Of a DNA stretch of 64,000 nucleotides, positions 43,261-55,253 are shown one piece after another. The position numbers and the translations under genes were made by a program. Every line of letters starts with the position of its first letter. The first letter of the stretch is position 1. Location: positions 17,324 to 81,323 of the forward strand of contig MU130557.1 of the NCBI GenBank assembly GCA_015039465.1. The letters run 5' to 3'. Origin of the DNA: Phlegmacium glaucopus. Lineage: Eukaryota > Basidiomycota > Agaricomycetes > Agaricales > Cortinariaceae. The notes beneath the pieces were generated by a model, which worked only from the letters and a program-made list of their open reading frames with translations, was not told the origin of the DNA and did no database searches.

Positions 43261-45066
43261 TGTTGTGATGACCTATTGCGTCCTCTGACCTTTGCTTTAT
43301 ATAAGAGTCTAGCATCTATATCAAATACAGTGACTGAGATAAAAGCTTGAAGACGATCTTAACAAAGTGTCGCTGTCATAATCATAATCCGATTTCTGAT
43401 CAGGTAGGAAAGTGTACCGCATCGCCATGTATATATGCTAACTAGTTTGAGGCCGAAAATGGTCATACAACCTGTCTTATTTGGGGCCTCATAGTACGAG
43501 CTTCCATCATTGAAATCTGTCACCAAAAAGATAATCATTGTGATTATCAGATACTCTGACGGCAAGTGAGCTACTGGCTTCCTGTTTTTGACATAAACTC
43601 ACCTCTGTTAGATTCGAACGCCCAGTTACAACTCGAATCCCACAAACGACAGAGTCAACGAACGGAACCTAAATCGTTCGTTGACGCCGTTGGAGGAGTG
43701 AGACCCATGCCGTACTTGATGAACCTTTGGATACGATGAGAGAGGCCTGATCCTGTTGTTGATATAGTAGCAAGACGATGACACGGTTGTTTCATTGGAT
43801 CTAGTAGACGAAAGGTGAGTCATTGAATCATTTTCTTTTATTCTCGACATCAGATCACCTCTATTCATTGGATTCGAACGTCGAATCTATGATAGCTTTG
43901 AAATATCGCTTTTCTGATGATTAACACCTGATTAAACTACTATCTCGACTCCATCTTGATGAAGCTTTGGATGCGAATGAAAGAGGCCTAATCCGTTGTT
44001 AATATGGTGGCACAGATGACGACACCGTCGACACGGTTGTTTCATTGGATCTAGTAGACGAAAGGTGAGTTATTGACTCGTTTTCTTTTCTTTTCGACAT
44101 CAGCTCACCTCTATTCAATGGATTCGAACAACGTCGAATCTAAAGATACGCACACTAGCTAAACTCTCCTATCATACTCAGACCATTCTTCAGCTCATAC
44201 CTGCAAGACGATTGTGCGCTACATATACCCAGAAGATCGAAAACGAAAGGTTAGTTCAAACACGCATTAGCACATATACAGCAACTTACTGCGTTTAATC
44301 GTAGACCCACCGTGTGTGTGATTTTTGCACATAATAAGACAGCCATATGAGCTTAGTAGAAATTGTCTTCAGATTTCTTCTTCGAATACTCAATTGAGTC
44401 AATACATTGTCTTCAGCATTTTCCCTTTACGCTCCCTTATCGTATACCAAGTCGTAAAAGGCCTTCTAAAGACGTTCGAGCTTAGGGAAGGGTCAGGCCA
44501 GTTCAAAGGAACAACCTTACATCGTCGTCTGCATCTATTCAGCATTGTTCGTCTTCCCATATTTATGGGGTCGAGATGGTAGCGCTGATCAGGTGTTAAT
44601 CGTCAGAAAAGTGATATTTCAAACGTAGTATTTGTAACATCCTATTTGTATGGGAAAGAGTCGTTTTCAGTGAGATGATAGAGCGCGGTATTAAGGAGAA
44701 GATATTAGGTTAAGTACCTTTGGACCTGCGTCACTGGCAAGCTCTTATTCTTCGCAGCCCACGTTCACCCCCATTCGCCGTAGGACCCGACTTTCCTCTG
44801 CCTTTTCGGTTTATTCTGCAAGTCGTCCAATGTCACACCTGCAACCCCAGGCCTGAATAAACCTATGATTAATCTGAGGGGCGAATGAGGTTGAAAAAAT
44901 AAGTTGGTCGTGGTGGCCAGTGTGCCAGATATCTTTGGACAGCACCACACGCATCTAACATGATTGCTTGGTTGAGTTTGGTGGCTGGCCACTATTGCGA
45001 CCCAACATCGATAAGCTGTCCGCCCTGATCTTCCGTTGATCATATACAGGCACCGGAAAGAACGAA
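43261..45066. other. Duplicated spacer region, no gene seen
   Basis: It includes homology to 40119-40700, a ~250-bp tandem duplication (43801 and 44051), and the subfamily A promoter in the last 100 bp. The frames at 44325-44582 and 44765-45043 show no recognisable domain. Confidence 0.5.
43795..44150. repeat. ~250-bp tandem duplication
   Basis: GGATCTAGTAGACGAAAGGT starts near 43797 and again near 44047. The following ATTCATTGGATTCGAACG and ATTCAATGGATTCGAACA blocks lie at matching distances. A third, more diverged relative lies at 40590-40730. Confidence 0.8.
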
Positions 45067-46760
45067 ATGGATTCCCTCAACTCTCATACTCAGACTATAG
45101 AAACTGGCTTAAACGGCTTGACCACGAAGAAATTTATCTTTTTGAACAACCCGTACCTCATATCGCACACATTCTCTCACCTACGAGTCGGGGCTGACAA
45201 CTTGAAAGAACATCGTCTATCTCTTTTCAACGCCGCGTTGACAAGCAAATACTTCCTAGATGCAGCACTCGACGCATTATGGGAAAATTTGGATTCTTTA
45301 GTACCTCTACTCAGAGTGTTACCCGCTCTGCGCCTTGAAAACAACGCTTACGTATGTATAATCGTCCTACACATCTCTATATGACCTTATTTTGTTTTTA
45401 GGTCCTTAGTGGGGATGTATCTCGGGCAGATTGGAATCGACTGGAATATTATGCTCGAAAAGTCAAGGTTTTCCAGACCATGCCATCCGATACCATAGGT
45501 CGTGAGGTTGTTCCTTCAACCTATATTCGTATTGCTCAGCTTCAGTCATCTGCCCTCCTTCCATCTCTTCGTCACCTCTGCTACTCGTTGAAGGCTAGGT
45601 CCACTAGCACATCTCACATCTTCCTTTTCCTCTCGCCATCTCTTGAATCACTTGAACTCACTAATACCACGGACTCCGAGAATACCCTCGTTCAATCATT
45701 CTTGGATACCGTTTCCTCTCCGGTGCTCAAGCGAATTGTCCTTCATACTCGACGGTTGTCAAGCAGCACTTTGAAAACTATTGCCAAGTTCAAGCAACTC
45801 CGAACTCTAGAGCTAGTGCCTTTGGATACTGTTTACGACTCTGCTTCATGGGAAGTTATTGGCACTCTACCATCCCTTGCAAACTTAACCCTGAAAGTTA
45901 TAAGCTCTCAGGCTGAGCGGCAGTCTCATTTGGGTGATGTTTGGAAGGGATCAAATAGCGAGGGTGGGGGTCCTAAGCATTTTAATGCTCTAGAAACTTT
46001 GCTGGTTACAACCTTCTTCCCACTCATCCGACATCTCCTCGAATCAATCGAATCTCCATGCTTGAAATCAATCGAGGTCCATCCATCTATTGAATGGGAG
46101 TCAATTCAAGGTAGTCGCAACTTGGAGTGCCTCGAAAGGGATCTTTTTGACATCATAACAATGGTTTGTTCCAAGTGGCCACAATCTCTGGAAAACCTTG
46201 TTATTGGTCAACACAATGTGGGAAATTCGAGGTATTCTTCTCAACCTCAGCATTCCCACACATTTTCAGAATCCATCACCGAGCTATTAATGGACCTCCA
46301 CGAGATCCAGACAATCCATATACAGGGCTGGAGGATAATAGATGTGAGCGATGAAGTAATAGTGAGACGTCTGGTGATTTCGTGGCCAAAGTTGACAACC
46401 CTAATCCTTCCTGTCAATCACGAGGAGTCTATTTCCTTGTCAACTTTGAAGACAATTGCAAGGAAATGTCCTAAACTGCGCCATTTGCAAATACGATTGG
46501 ATGTTACCAGTGCTATCCCTAGTGTTACCGTTCGCCACAGATTGGGAGTCCTGAAGGTGGCATATCACCATGGTTCATATACCACAGAAAAGCTGCAATG
46601 TCAAATTGCTGTGGCGAGGTATTTGGATTCAATATTCCCTTATCTGGAATCTATAGAAACACTCCCTGGGTCCAAAGACGAAACTCGAAATTTTTCAGAG
46701 ATTCACAAACTGGTCAAGCTTTGCTGGGATGTCAGACAAGAAGCCAAGAGACAGAAGTAA
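45067..46760 (+). CDS. F-box/LRR-like protein, subfamily A, full length
   Basis: Two exons: 45067-45351 and 45402-46760, with a 50-nt intron in phase 0, giving 547 residues. Residues about 45-85 (LSLFNAALTSKYFLDAALDA then LWENLDSLVPLLRVLP) form the C-terminal half of a degenerate F-box as seen in many mushroom proteins. From residue ~150 leucine-rich segments follow (LLPSLRHLCYSL, LSPSLESLELTN, FKQLRTLELVPLD, LPSLANLTLKV, WPKLTTLILPVN, CPKLRHLQIRL). F-box proteins normally dock on Skp1 and bring targets to an SCF ubiquitin ligase, and the LRR would choose the target. The first F-box helix is weak, so Skp1 binding is inferred. It is the only intact member of this subfamily here; two truncated copies lie at 30.6 and 34.4 kb. 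Confidence 0.85.
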
Positions 46761-47201
46761 TCAAGGTTAATGTTCCAAACTATTGTCATATTATGTTCTC
46801 TACTATGTAGTTCCTATCTTGTCTAGTGGTCATGCCACTAATAGAAATATCAGACGAAGATTTTTGTCATTAGGAAGAATCACATATGCCAGTGTATCAT
46901 AGGTGAGTCCGTAGCTTGATCCTATTCCTATCTATCCTCTCAAGGGCTTCATAGGTAGCGAGAATTCATAATTTAATCATTGCTTCCAGAGTCGGGCCGA
47001 CTCACCAAGCCCTGTGCAGATACAAACAGAGCGTCAAGTTGATGAAAAGAAACTTCCTCTTAACCATTAAACTCTAAATCCTCTGGGCCACAACATTGGC
47101 GATAACAGCACGAGGTACAGGCGTGTACATCTATAAAGGACTGCAAGGTTCGAAATGGATCTGCTAGACACGTAGTTGCCACGACACACAATTTGCGAGG
47201 C
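46761..47201 (+). promoter_or_regulatory. Duplicated 5' flank and promoter of the 47.2-kb gene (copy 3)
   Basis: From about 46900 the sequence matches 20815-21140 and 25760-26040. TATAAAG lies at 47132-47138, 64 bp before the ATG at 47202, and the same TATA context is present in copy 1. Confidence 0.65.
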
Positions 47202-49316
47202 ATGAGCATCTCCTTCGACGACGTGGACATCATTGATTACATATCCTTACCCTCAGATATGTCTCTTTCTGCCATTGCCAATGGTCGCGATGGCCCGGCT
47301 CCTTCTTCAAACGATTGTCCAGAGGGATCCTCCCATGTCATCCCGTGTACGTCGTCCGACATCGATCGTGCGCTACATTTCAACTTCCTTTTCCATTTAT
47401 TAACGATATCCTTCAGTTTCTCGTACTACACTTGACTCGTTTATCCCGATCTTGAGATACCTCCCTGGACTTCATCTTGATCAAAATTTATATGTGAGTC
47501 CTTCCTGTGTTACGGAGAACTACATCACCAATCATCCGTACAGTACATTCATGGACCCATTGCAACAAATGATTGGGCACGCCTTCGTGATTATGCTCTA
47601 ACGGTTTCCAAGTTTATCCTTATGGACATTATGAATGAGAATTCTGAAGCACTGATTTCTCCTTCTGCTTTCTTCCGTCTTGCTTTATCCCAAGAGCCCG
47701 AAAAGGCTTTCTTTCCACATCTCTCTGATCTCGTCATCGTTGATGCCGACGCGTCTCTCTCCTATCTTGAGCTTTTACTTACGCCTTCGCTAAAATCACT
47801 GGAGGTGTTGCGCGTTCCAGATTCCCAGCAGCCGACATTATCTTCTTTCTTGATCACCCTCGTACAAGTTACCCCTCTCCTTCAAACTCTAATTTTCGGT
47901 CCAGGACAGTTTCTATCGAATTCCATACACACTGTACTTCAATTCCGAAATCTCCGCCAGTTAGAGTTGAAGGATGCCGTTTCGGAGATGAATTCTGCCT
48001 TCTTTGAAAGCCTAGGTTCTTTGCCTGTGCTCGAATCCCTCATACTTGATGCTGGATTTTGCGAATATGTCTCGAGTACTACTACTACGGACGGAAAAAG
48101 TGACAAAGAGCCTCCGCAAAATGATATTTCCGATACGGGCGATGCGTTCAATCAATTGATGAAGCTGCACGTCATTGGATCGCCACTTTTGCTTGAAGAC
48201 TTAGTTGCTCAAATCACTTCGACCAGGTTAGAAGATGTTTCCATCACGGTTGCCTGCTTACCTTATGAGGAGTTGGAAATCAAGCGGGAGGCAAAGAAGG
48301 GGAAACAGACTGTGAGTATTGTGCAGACTAGGGACCCGAAGACGGAGAAGGTTTATGAGGGGAAGAAGAAGAAGAAGAAGAAGAAGGGGGAGAAGGGGGA
48401 GAAGGAGAAGGAGAGACAGAGACGCTTACCTTATGAGGAGTTGGAAATCCAGCGGGAGGTAGAGAAGGCGAAGCAAACTGTGAGTATTGTGCAGACTAGG
48501 AACCGAGAGACGGAGAAGGTTGATGAGGGGAAGAAGGAGGAGGGTATCTTGGAGGAGGAGGTGAGGCGGCTGAATAATTTGGAGGGGGAGTCAGAGGAAG
48601 AGAGGCGGCTGAAAGCGATAAAGGAATCGAAACACTGGAAAGAAAGGGAGAGGAGCCTGCTGGCTAATGTATACAACAATACCCCCTTTGTGGCTCTTCT
48701 TCGACTGTTACCCAGCCGATGGTCAGCATCTCTCAAAACAGTCTCAGTCAGTACGTTCGGCTGTTCCCCACAGCAAGCCTTAATCCCTCCTACACTTCTT
48801 AAAGAGGCATTTCGGACTCTGCTCCTCCATCCCACTATCGAGAACCTTATAGTGAAAGGCTGGACGCTTGACTCTGTCGAAGATAGTATTCTTTGTTTGG
48901 CAGAACTAGCTCCATCCAACCTTAAAGGTCTCTTCCTGCCTTTAGATGAAACAAATTCAGGAATATCCTTGTCCACTCTGAGACATATCGCTATAACATG
49001 CCCAAAACTTGAATCTCTCCAATGCCGCATCAAGCCTCTGTCTCTGATCCCAGAATATACTGTCCCGACCACTGGCACTGAGGCCCTATTCCATGGACTA
49101 CGAACGCTATCTGTTGGCAACTCATCTCCGCATCCAGATTCTAAGAAACTCTATCTCATTGCTCGCCACTTGGATCTTCTCTTCCCTCACTTAGAAACGA
49201 TCAACACCTCCGAGGAGCACAATGGAGAGCAGTGGGTTGTGGTTAATGAATTGGTGAAGATGTGTCAGACGGCTCGCATGGATGAAAGGTATCGTGCATC
49301 TATAATGCCGACGTGA
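47202..49316 (+). CDS. F-box/LRR-like protein, subfamily B, with charged repeat insertion
   Basis: Exons 47202-47367, 47417-47493 and 47544-49316, giving 671 residues. Exon 1-2 ends LDSFIPILRYLPGLHLDQNLY, and exon 3 starts YIHGPIATNDWARLRDYALT, equivalent to the start of exon 2 in subfamily A. LRR segments include FFPHLSDLVIVD, LTPSLKSLEVLRV, FRNLRQLELKD, LGSLPVLESLILDA and FNQLMKLHVIG. At about 320-450 they are split by a K/E-rich, probably coiled-coil insertion that contains a 168-nt in-frame duplication (LPYEELEI...KQTVSIVQT twice) and a run of eight lysines. LRRs resume with LHPTIENLIVKGW, NLKGLFLPLDET and CPKLESLQC. The C-terminus FPHLETIN...LVKMCQTARMDE is shared by all copies. The start ATG is set by the shared exon 1 context GGCATGAGCATC. 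Confidence 0.88.
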
Positions 49317-49970
49317 TGATAACACCGGATTCGGAAGAGATGATTTTCCAGTGAGATAATCAATGTAACTACCAACAGTGTATCGGTTTAGCAGGCAGGG
49401 AACCATTTGCTAACATGATAAATTCCGTCTTATCAGCTGTGGGAGTGGGCTCATGGGATCAACATGGGATGTCGACATGATTGTGACTAGTAGCGACTGA
49501 ACCTCGCTAATGAGAGAGCCTGGATAAGGATTCCGAGTTCTCGGTATTGAGAACTCGGTCTTTACATCCACTAAAAATTGAACGGGTTGGCATGCGGGTT
49601 TAGCTGGTCGGCTTCTCTCTTTTGCACTGTGAAGGCAATTTATTTATTTTTTCAAACTCAGCTGTAGTGCCGACATTTGGCTGCCTGTCGAACACCTGTC
49701 CGTCATCTTTCATTCTACCAAATCTCTCGAAACTAGCAGGCGTCACCTATAAAGCGCTAGGAATCCAGTCAGCTTCCAGTCAATTAGAGCAGCATGAACG
49801 ACCCCCATTCGCCTACAACTGCATGTCCCTGGATCAGCTTTAAAATACAATCATGGCGTTAGAAGGGTTATGGGGATAAGTGAGCTCCCCTAATAGTATT
49901 ATCTGTTCGACACTCTGAAGGCATTGGTCCAGTCAAACCAGTCTATTAAATAAGAGAAGTACATTAATTG
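49317..49970. other. Duplicated spacer between F-box/LRR copies
   Basis: The same block (GATGATTTTCCAGTGA, GTGGGAGTGGGCTCATGG, AACTCAGCTGTAGTGCCGAC) follows the copies at 27.8 and 54.4 kb. It contains no independent gene. Confidence 0.6.
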
Positions 49971-51583
49971 AACCAACAGTGCGCCGTGGCCGTTGCGCCT
50001 ATTCCTAAGCCCTATGATTCGCCCTCTTTTCCTCCCACTAGTCCCTCAGTTGCTGATGTATCTTTTAACGATCCACCGGGATTGCCTTCTCCCATCCTAT
50101 CGGTGTTGTCTGATACTGACCGTAGGCTACATTTCTGCTTACTTTTACTACTTATTGATAATATCCTTCAGTTCCGCCTACCCTTGACTCGTTTATCTCA
50201 ATCCTGAAGCTCTTCCCTGGACTCTATCTTGATCAGAATTCATATGTGAGCTTTTCGTGTTTTATGAAAAACTATATCCCTATTCGTGGATCAACTACGA
50301 CAAAAGATTGGGAACGGCTTCATCATTATTCTCGAAGCGTTTCGAAGTTTATCCTTAGGGATGTTTCGAATAAATATTCTACAGCACAGATTTCTCCTGC
50401 TGCTTTTCTCCTGCTGTTTTTCTCCGTCTTGCTCGACTCCAACAGCCTGATGCCTTTAATTTCTTCTTTCACTGATATTGTCATAGTCGGCGCTGATGCA
50501 TCTCCCTCCTACATTCCAGATGCCCAGCAACCGACAGTATTTTCTTTCTTGATCACCCTCGCACAAGTTTCCCCCCTCCTTCAAACTCTAATTTTTAGTC
50601 CAGGACGGTTTCCATCGAATTCCATAGACACTGTGCTCATCTATCAGATGAGGAAAGCGGGGACGAAGACGGTGATATGTCTGTGGACATCGACAAGGAT
50701 GGTATACCTAATGACAAGGACGATGGGGCGGGCGATACTGAAATCCTGTCAATGCCTGTCTCCAGTGGGATCGATTCTTTACATGAGAAGCTACATGCAC
50801 GGATAGCGCAGCTGCGTCGAGGGGGTTGGAAAACGCTGACGACAAAGATGATTTATTGGAGGAAGCATGCATGCAGAGAGCCGTGATGGGTGAAAGAAGA
50901 GAAGAGACAAGAGATAAGATTTGAAGAGAGGAAGAGATGAATGGTAAAAAACCCAAAGAGAAAGAGAAAGAAAAACGGGAAAGCAGAGATAATGGGAATC
51001 TAACGAAGGTATTTAACTCCATCTTTCAATATCGAAGTTACGAACTTATGAGTTTTCTCCTAGACTCAGCTTATCGTCCCTGACCAAGGCCCTAGCTCAA
51101 AACAATCAAGGTCCACAGTCAACGATGACGACCATCTCATACTCTTCTTTGGCAGGGTCTTCGAAGAAAGGTCAACAACTTAAAACTGCTGTCGACCCTC
51201 AGCAAGCACTTCAGCAGCTGGCGTCACGCAAAGGAAAACGAGCCGCCATCCCTGAAGAAAAGCGAAAAGCTATCGAAGACAGGGAGAAATGGGCAACGGC
51301 TGAGTGTGCCTGCACATCTGGAAGGCGTCAAAATTCATGATGACGAAAGTCGACTGAAGAAGGCAGTCAAGCGGGGGGAAGGAGAGAAGCAAGTCGAAAA
51401 AGGATTGGTATGCATTTTTTCCTGTTTTGGTTGCTCGTTATTAACAGCACCGCTGACAGGGATGAAGAGCGGGAACAAGTCACTGCAGCGATGGCCGCCA
51501 GGCAGAGAAAACCCAACGACAATGTTGCCACGCGCAAAGAGAGAAAAAATGACAAAAGGAAAGGGTTATCTAAGAAGGCCAGG
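49971..51583 (+). pseudogene. F-box/LRR-SURF6 chimeric pseudogene, copy 3
   Basis: Exon 1 lacks an ATG at the usual place. Exon 2 and exon 3 (IRGSTTTKDWERLHHYSRSV) follow, with a duplicated GCTTTTCTCCTGCTG near 50400. LRR-like sequence (ISSFTDIVIVGADA) runs to about 50635, then the SURF6 half (DKDGIPNDKDDGAGDTEI, LHARIAQLRRGG with a one-base shift next, TQLIVPDQ with intron, AIPEEKRKAIEDREKW, VKIHDDESRLKKAVKR, REQVTAAMAARQRKPND, RKERKNDKRKG). Homology stops at KKARL, where a fragment of subfamily A begins. It lacks the RPGFEGKSFGKG end kept in copy 2. Confidence 0.82.
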
Positions 51584-51725
51584 CTCAGCTTCAGTCATCT
51601 GTTCTTTTTCCGTCTCTTCGTCGCCTCTGCTGTTCGTTGGAGGCTGGGTCCATGTCTCACATCTTCCTTTTCCTCTCGCCATCCCTTGAATCACTGGAAC
51701 TCACCAATCGAATATCAGAAACAGG
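51584..51725 (+). pseudogene. Fragment of F-box subfamily A fused to the SURF6 pseudogene
   Basis: CAGCTTCAGTCATCTG to AATCACTGGAACTCACCAAT matches 45538-45665 of the intact subfamily A gene (VLFPSLRRLCCSLEAGS, SHIFLFLSPSLESLELTN). It joins the SURF6 part without a spacer, so a second recombination made a three-way mosaic. Confidence 0.8.
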
Positions 51726-52383
51726 TTCGTATTTAAGTATGGCCGCCACCTAGGTTCCTCGGCCCAATATAAAAGGAGAGTAGCCAGGTATATTTGAGTG
51801 GCATAGTAGACGACGTTATGGGCCCTTCAATGTCCTACAAATGGGCAAAATCATTCGCTGTCCACTTCTAGTTTCAATTCGAGCCACTCGGGACCTTCGG
51901 AGTCCATTGAAAGGCTCGGTCCGCCGTATCGTTTTAGAAAAAAGAATAACTACAATTAAAGTGTAGAGTCGGATACCGGAACAATAAAGAGACTATGGCC
52001 CAAGCAAGAAGAAAAGAACATACTAAGATAATAAACTTGACCATCGGGCATTGTTTTGTAACCCGACTGGGGGCTACAAATAGTAACTAAGGCCGCATAT
52101 TTGGCCTAGGCCTATTCATACAGCCTTCCTACTTAAGTAGACCTACTTCCACTCCTGCTTTTCACCTCTCTCCCCTTCTACTGCGTGGCATTCTCCGCAT
52201 CTCATACCAAATACGCCCCGTTCCCGTTCGCCCCGTTTCCATTGAGTGTTTCCCACACATATTGGCCCGGGCTCTAGATCTCAGTTGAAGGAAAGCTTGA
52301 GTAACTACCAAGCATCGACGATCCATATTCGACTTGAGAAATTTTAGCTGTGATTGCACCCTGAGCCTAGGGCAGTCCCGCTG
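51726..52383. other. Intergenic, nothing recognised
   Basis: Unique sequence before the F-box gene at 52.4 kb. A minus-strand frame at 52162-52359 has no recognisable features. Confidence 0.4.
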
Positions 52384-53954
52384 ATGCTTGTGAAAATTCC
52401 ATTTGATTTACAGATCACAATCTGTACTTTTCTTCACCCGTCCGATATCTTGGCATTGCGTCAGGTATGTTATTGATCAACATTGGATCTTTTGGTTGCT
52501 CAAATAATTATATGCCTAAAGACTTGTAAAGCTTTTCAACTTCCTACACGGCAACGTTTTGTTTGGGAGGATGCTCTTCGTCGAGTATGCATCAACAACA
52601 CTCTTTTTCTACCAAGTTTCCCTATACCCGACTTGACTATCTTGGAACTCGAACATGCTGCGATGGCACCGCGTAGGTGGATTGAACTCTGTACCGCAGT
52701 CGAAAGCCACGACTCTGGTGCGGAACTGTGCTCAAGAACAATTAGAATTATTAACAGTCCATTTGCGACTCGTTGCTGTGAACTTTTCATCGTGCCGGGT
52801 GGGCGATACCTGGTCGGCTACTGGCCTGAAGGTATTTTCGTTTGGGATTTGGGGTATACTTCAAATGCGGATTGCAAGTTAATTGCTTCAGTGGAATGCA
52901 AATCTTATTTTTGCATGGCTCAGGCCACCCCAGATGATATGGGTCTCGTAATCTTTTCGTCTCGTCGGTAAGCTTGAATTTATTGCAATTAATATATTTG
53001 TCAATGGTACATTCATTTTTTAGATACACAGATTGCTCTGTTTATGAGATTTACCCTCAAAGTGAAACACCTCAGCTGACTAGAATCGCCCATCTCAATT
53101 TCAGCGGGGACCTTTCAGCTTGCTTATTACCTGACAAAGTGATCTGGTACGGCCTTTACGAGGATAAGATCGTTGTTAGAGTCTGGGACTTCCGAAGGAA
53201 CCATTCAACAAGTTTTTCCGCCGATTTCGACGTCGGGAGACTTAGACACAGGGTCAAAGGGATCAAAGTATTCCGATCTTTTCAAAATGTTGAAGTTAGC
53301 TTCTGACTCATTCGTTTGTAGGTACTTGCGACGATGACAGCAATCATCGTTTTATGTAAAGAAGGAATATTAGTTTGGGCCATCCCGCCTCTATCCCCTG
53401 AACCGCTGGATTTTTCCGACTACGATCCTGCTCATATACCACCACTCGTCGAAATTCCATTCCCGGATGGAACTTCTCCCCACACTGAATTCTTTGCACA
53501 GACCTCTCACTGGTACCTTGGCTCTTCTCAACCGCTTTATTTCGACGTTTTCTGTAAACTACTTGATTCAGGTAAAGTAGATACAGATCGAACAGTTCAT
53601 AGGTTCAAAATTATCGTCGAACCCGACCTCCATGATACCTCTCTCCACTTGATATATACCTCCGAAGTCATTCCGAACGAGATGGCAAACTCTCTACCAT
53701 ACATGATTTGCGAGGATACCCTTGTCGCCTACTGGTATAACCCAGTGTGTACTTATAACATGCCTTCGACATGGGTATGTGTGACTGGATTAACGTCGAC
53801 ATCTGGTGTTGCCAACGGCATCTTGCACGACAGTCCTGCCGTCGAGATGTTATTACCCCAGCATGGATATGCCTATTCTTTATGCCCAGCATCTGGTAAA
53901 CTTGTACATCTCAATAGTGATACCGACAGAATATTTGTCATGGATTTCTTGTAA
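52384..53954 (+). CDS. F-box domain protein, unrelated to the neighbouring LRR family
   Basis: Four exons: 52384-52464, 52522-52967, 53024-53267 and 53322-53954, giving 467 residues. The N-terminus MLVKIPFDLQITICTFLHPS continuing DILALRQ across the first splice to TCKAFQLPTRQRFVWEDALR is a clear F-box. It is followed by LELEHAAMAPRRWIEL, typical of a mushroom F-box class whose C-terminal part forms beta-rich repeats (GGRYLVGYWPEGIFVWDLG, VVRVWDFRRNHS, GILVWAIPPL) resembling a degenerate propeller. It should act as a substrate adaptor of an SCF ubiquitin ligase; the substrate is unknown. An upstream exon cannot be excluded. It ends 53 bp before a C-terminal fragment of subfamily B, so it lies inside the LRR array. 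Confidence 0.85.
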
Positions 53955-54006
53955 TACGTACATGTTTTGTAGAATATAGCAGGGGTAATTGGCTAAGAAA
54001 TAGTAA

Positions 54007-54371
54007 ATGAAACAAATTCAGGAATGTCCTTGTCGACTTTGAGACATATCGCTATAACATGCCCAAAACTTGAATCTCTCCAATGCCGCATCGAGCCTCT
54101 GTCTCTGATCCCAGAATATACTGTCCCGACCACTGAGGCCCTGTTCCATGGACTACGAACGCTATCTGTTGGCAATTCATCTCCGCATCCAGATTCTAAG
54201 AAACTCTATCTCATCGCTCGCCACTTGGATCTTCTCTTCCCTCACTTAGAAACGATCAACACCTCTAAGGAGCACAATGGGAGGCAGTGGGTTGTGGTTA
54301 ATGAATTGGTGAAGATGTGTCAGACGGCTCGCATGGATGAAAGGTATCGTGCATCTATAATGCCGACGTGA
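54007..54371 (+). pseudogene. C-terminal fragment of F-box/LRR subfamily B
   Basis: GAAACAAATTCAGGAATGTC onwards matches 48948-49316 of the 47.2-kb gene almost base for base, from ETNSG through CPKLESLQCRIEPLSLIPEY to ARMDERYRASIMPT and stop. The rest of the gene is absent. The break at 54007 adjoins the 3' end of the unrelated F-box gene. Confidence 0.9.
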
Positions 54372-55253
54372 TGATAACACCGGATTCGGAATCCCTTTGA
54401 GGAGATGATTTTCCAGTGACATAATTAATGTAACTACCAACAGTGTATCGGTTTAGCAGGGAACCATTTATCATGATAAATTCCGTCTTATTAGCAGTGG
54501 GAGTGGGCTCATGGGATCAACATGAGATGCCGACATGATTGTGTGACTAGTAGCGACTGAACCTCTCGCTAGAGCCCAGATAAGGATTCTGAGTTCTCAG
54601 TATTGAGAACTCGGTCTTTACAACGTGAGCCCTCCAAAATCGAACGTTTGGCATGCGGGTTTAGTTGGTCGGCTTCTCTCCTTTGCACTGCGAAGGCAAT
54701 TTTATTTCAAACTCAGTTGTAGTGCCGACATCTGGCTGCCTGTCGAACACCTGTCCGTCATCTTTCACTCCACCAAATCTCTCGAAACTAGCAGGCGTCA
54801 TCTATAAAGCGCTAGAAATCCAGTCAGAAAGCTTCCAGTCGATTGGAGGAGTACGAACGACCCCCATTCGCCTGCATGTCCCTGGATCAGCTTTCAAATA
54901 CAAGTCATGGCGTTACAAGGGTTATGCGGATAAGTGAGCTCCCCCAATAGTATTATCTGTTCGACACTTCAACGACACTTGATCTGACAGAATTCTGGAT
55001 CTGCCGTGCTGAAGCCAATGGCCGTCTATCAAATCAGATCCTGATAAGTACCCAAGATCGTTATAGAACTTCAAAGGACGAAGATCCTCTCAGAATTATC
55101 TTCTACTTATAATCGTGGGTTGTCACAAAGGTAAATTAATGGCACGAGGCTGCGGCGAGGCATGACTTTCTCTATAAATGCTTGAAAGAGGTTCGGAAAT
55201 GAATCTTGTCTCTTGTACACGTACTTGGCGCTACAAGCAACCTGCCTGAAGGC
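54372..55253. other. Duplicated spacer and promoter of the 55.3-kb gene
   Basis: The first 550 bp repeat the spacer seen after 27.8 and 49.3 kb. The last 130 bp (ACGAGGCTGCGGCGAGGCATGA, TATAAAT at 55173-55179) match the 5' flank of the copy at 58.6 kb. Confidence 0.6.
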
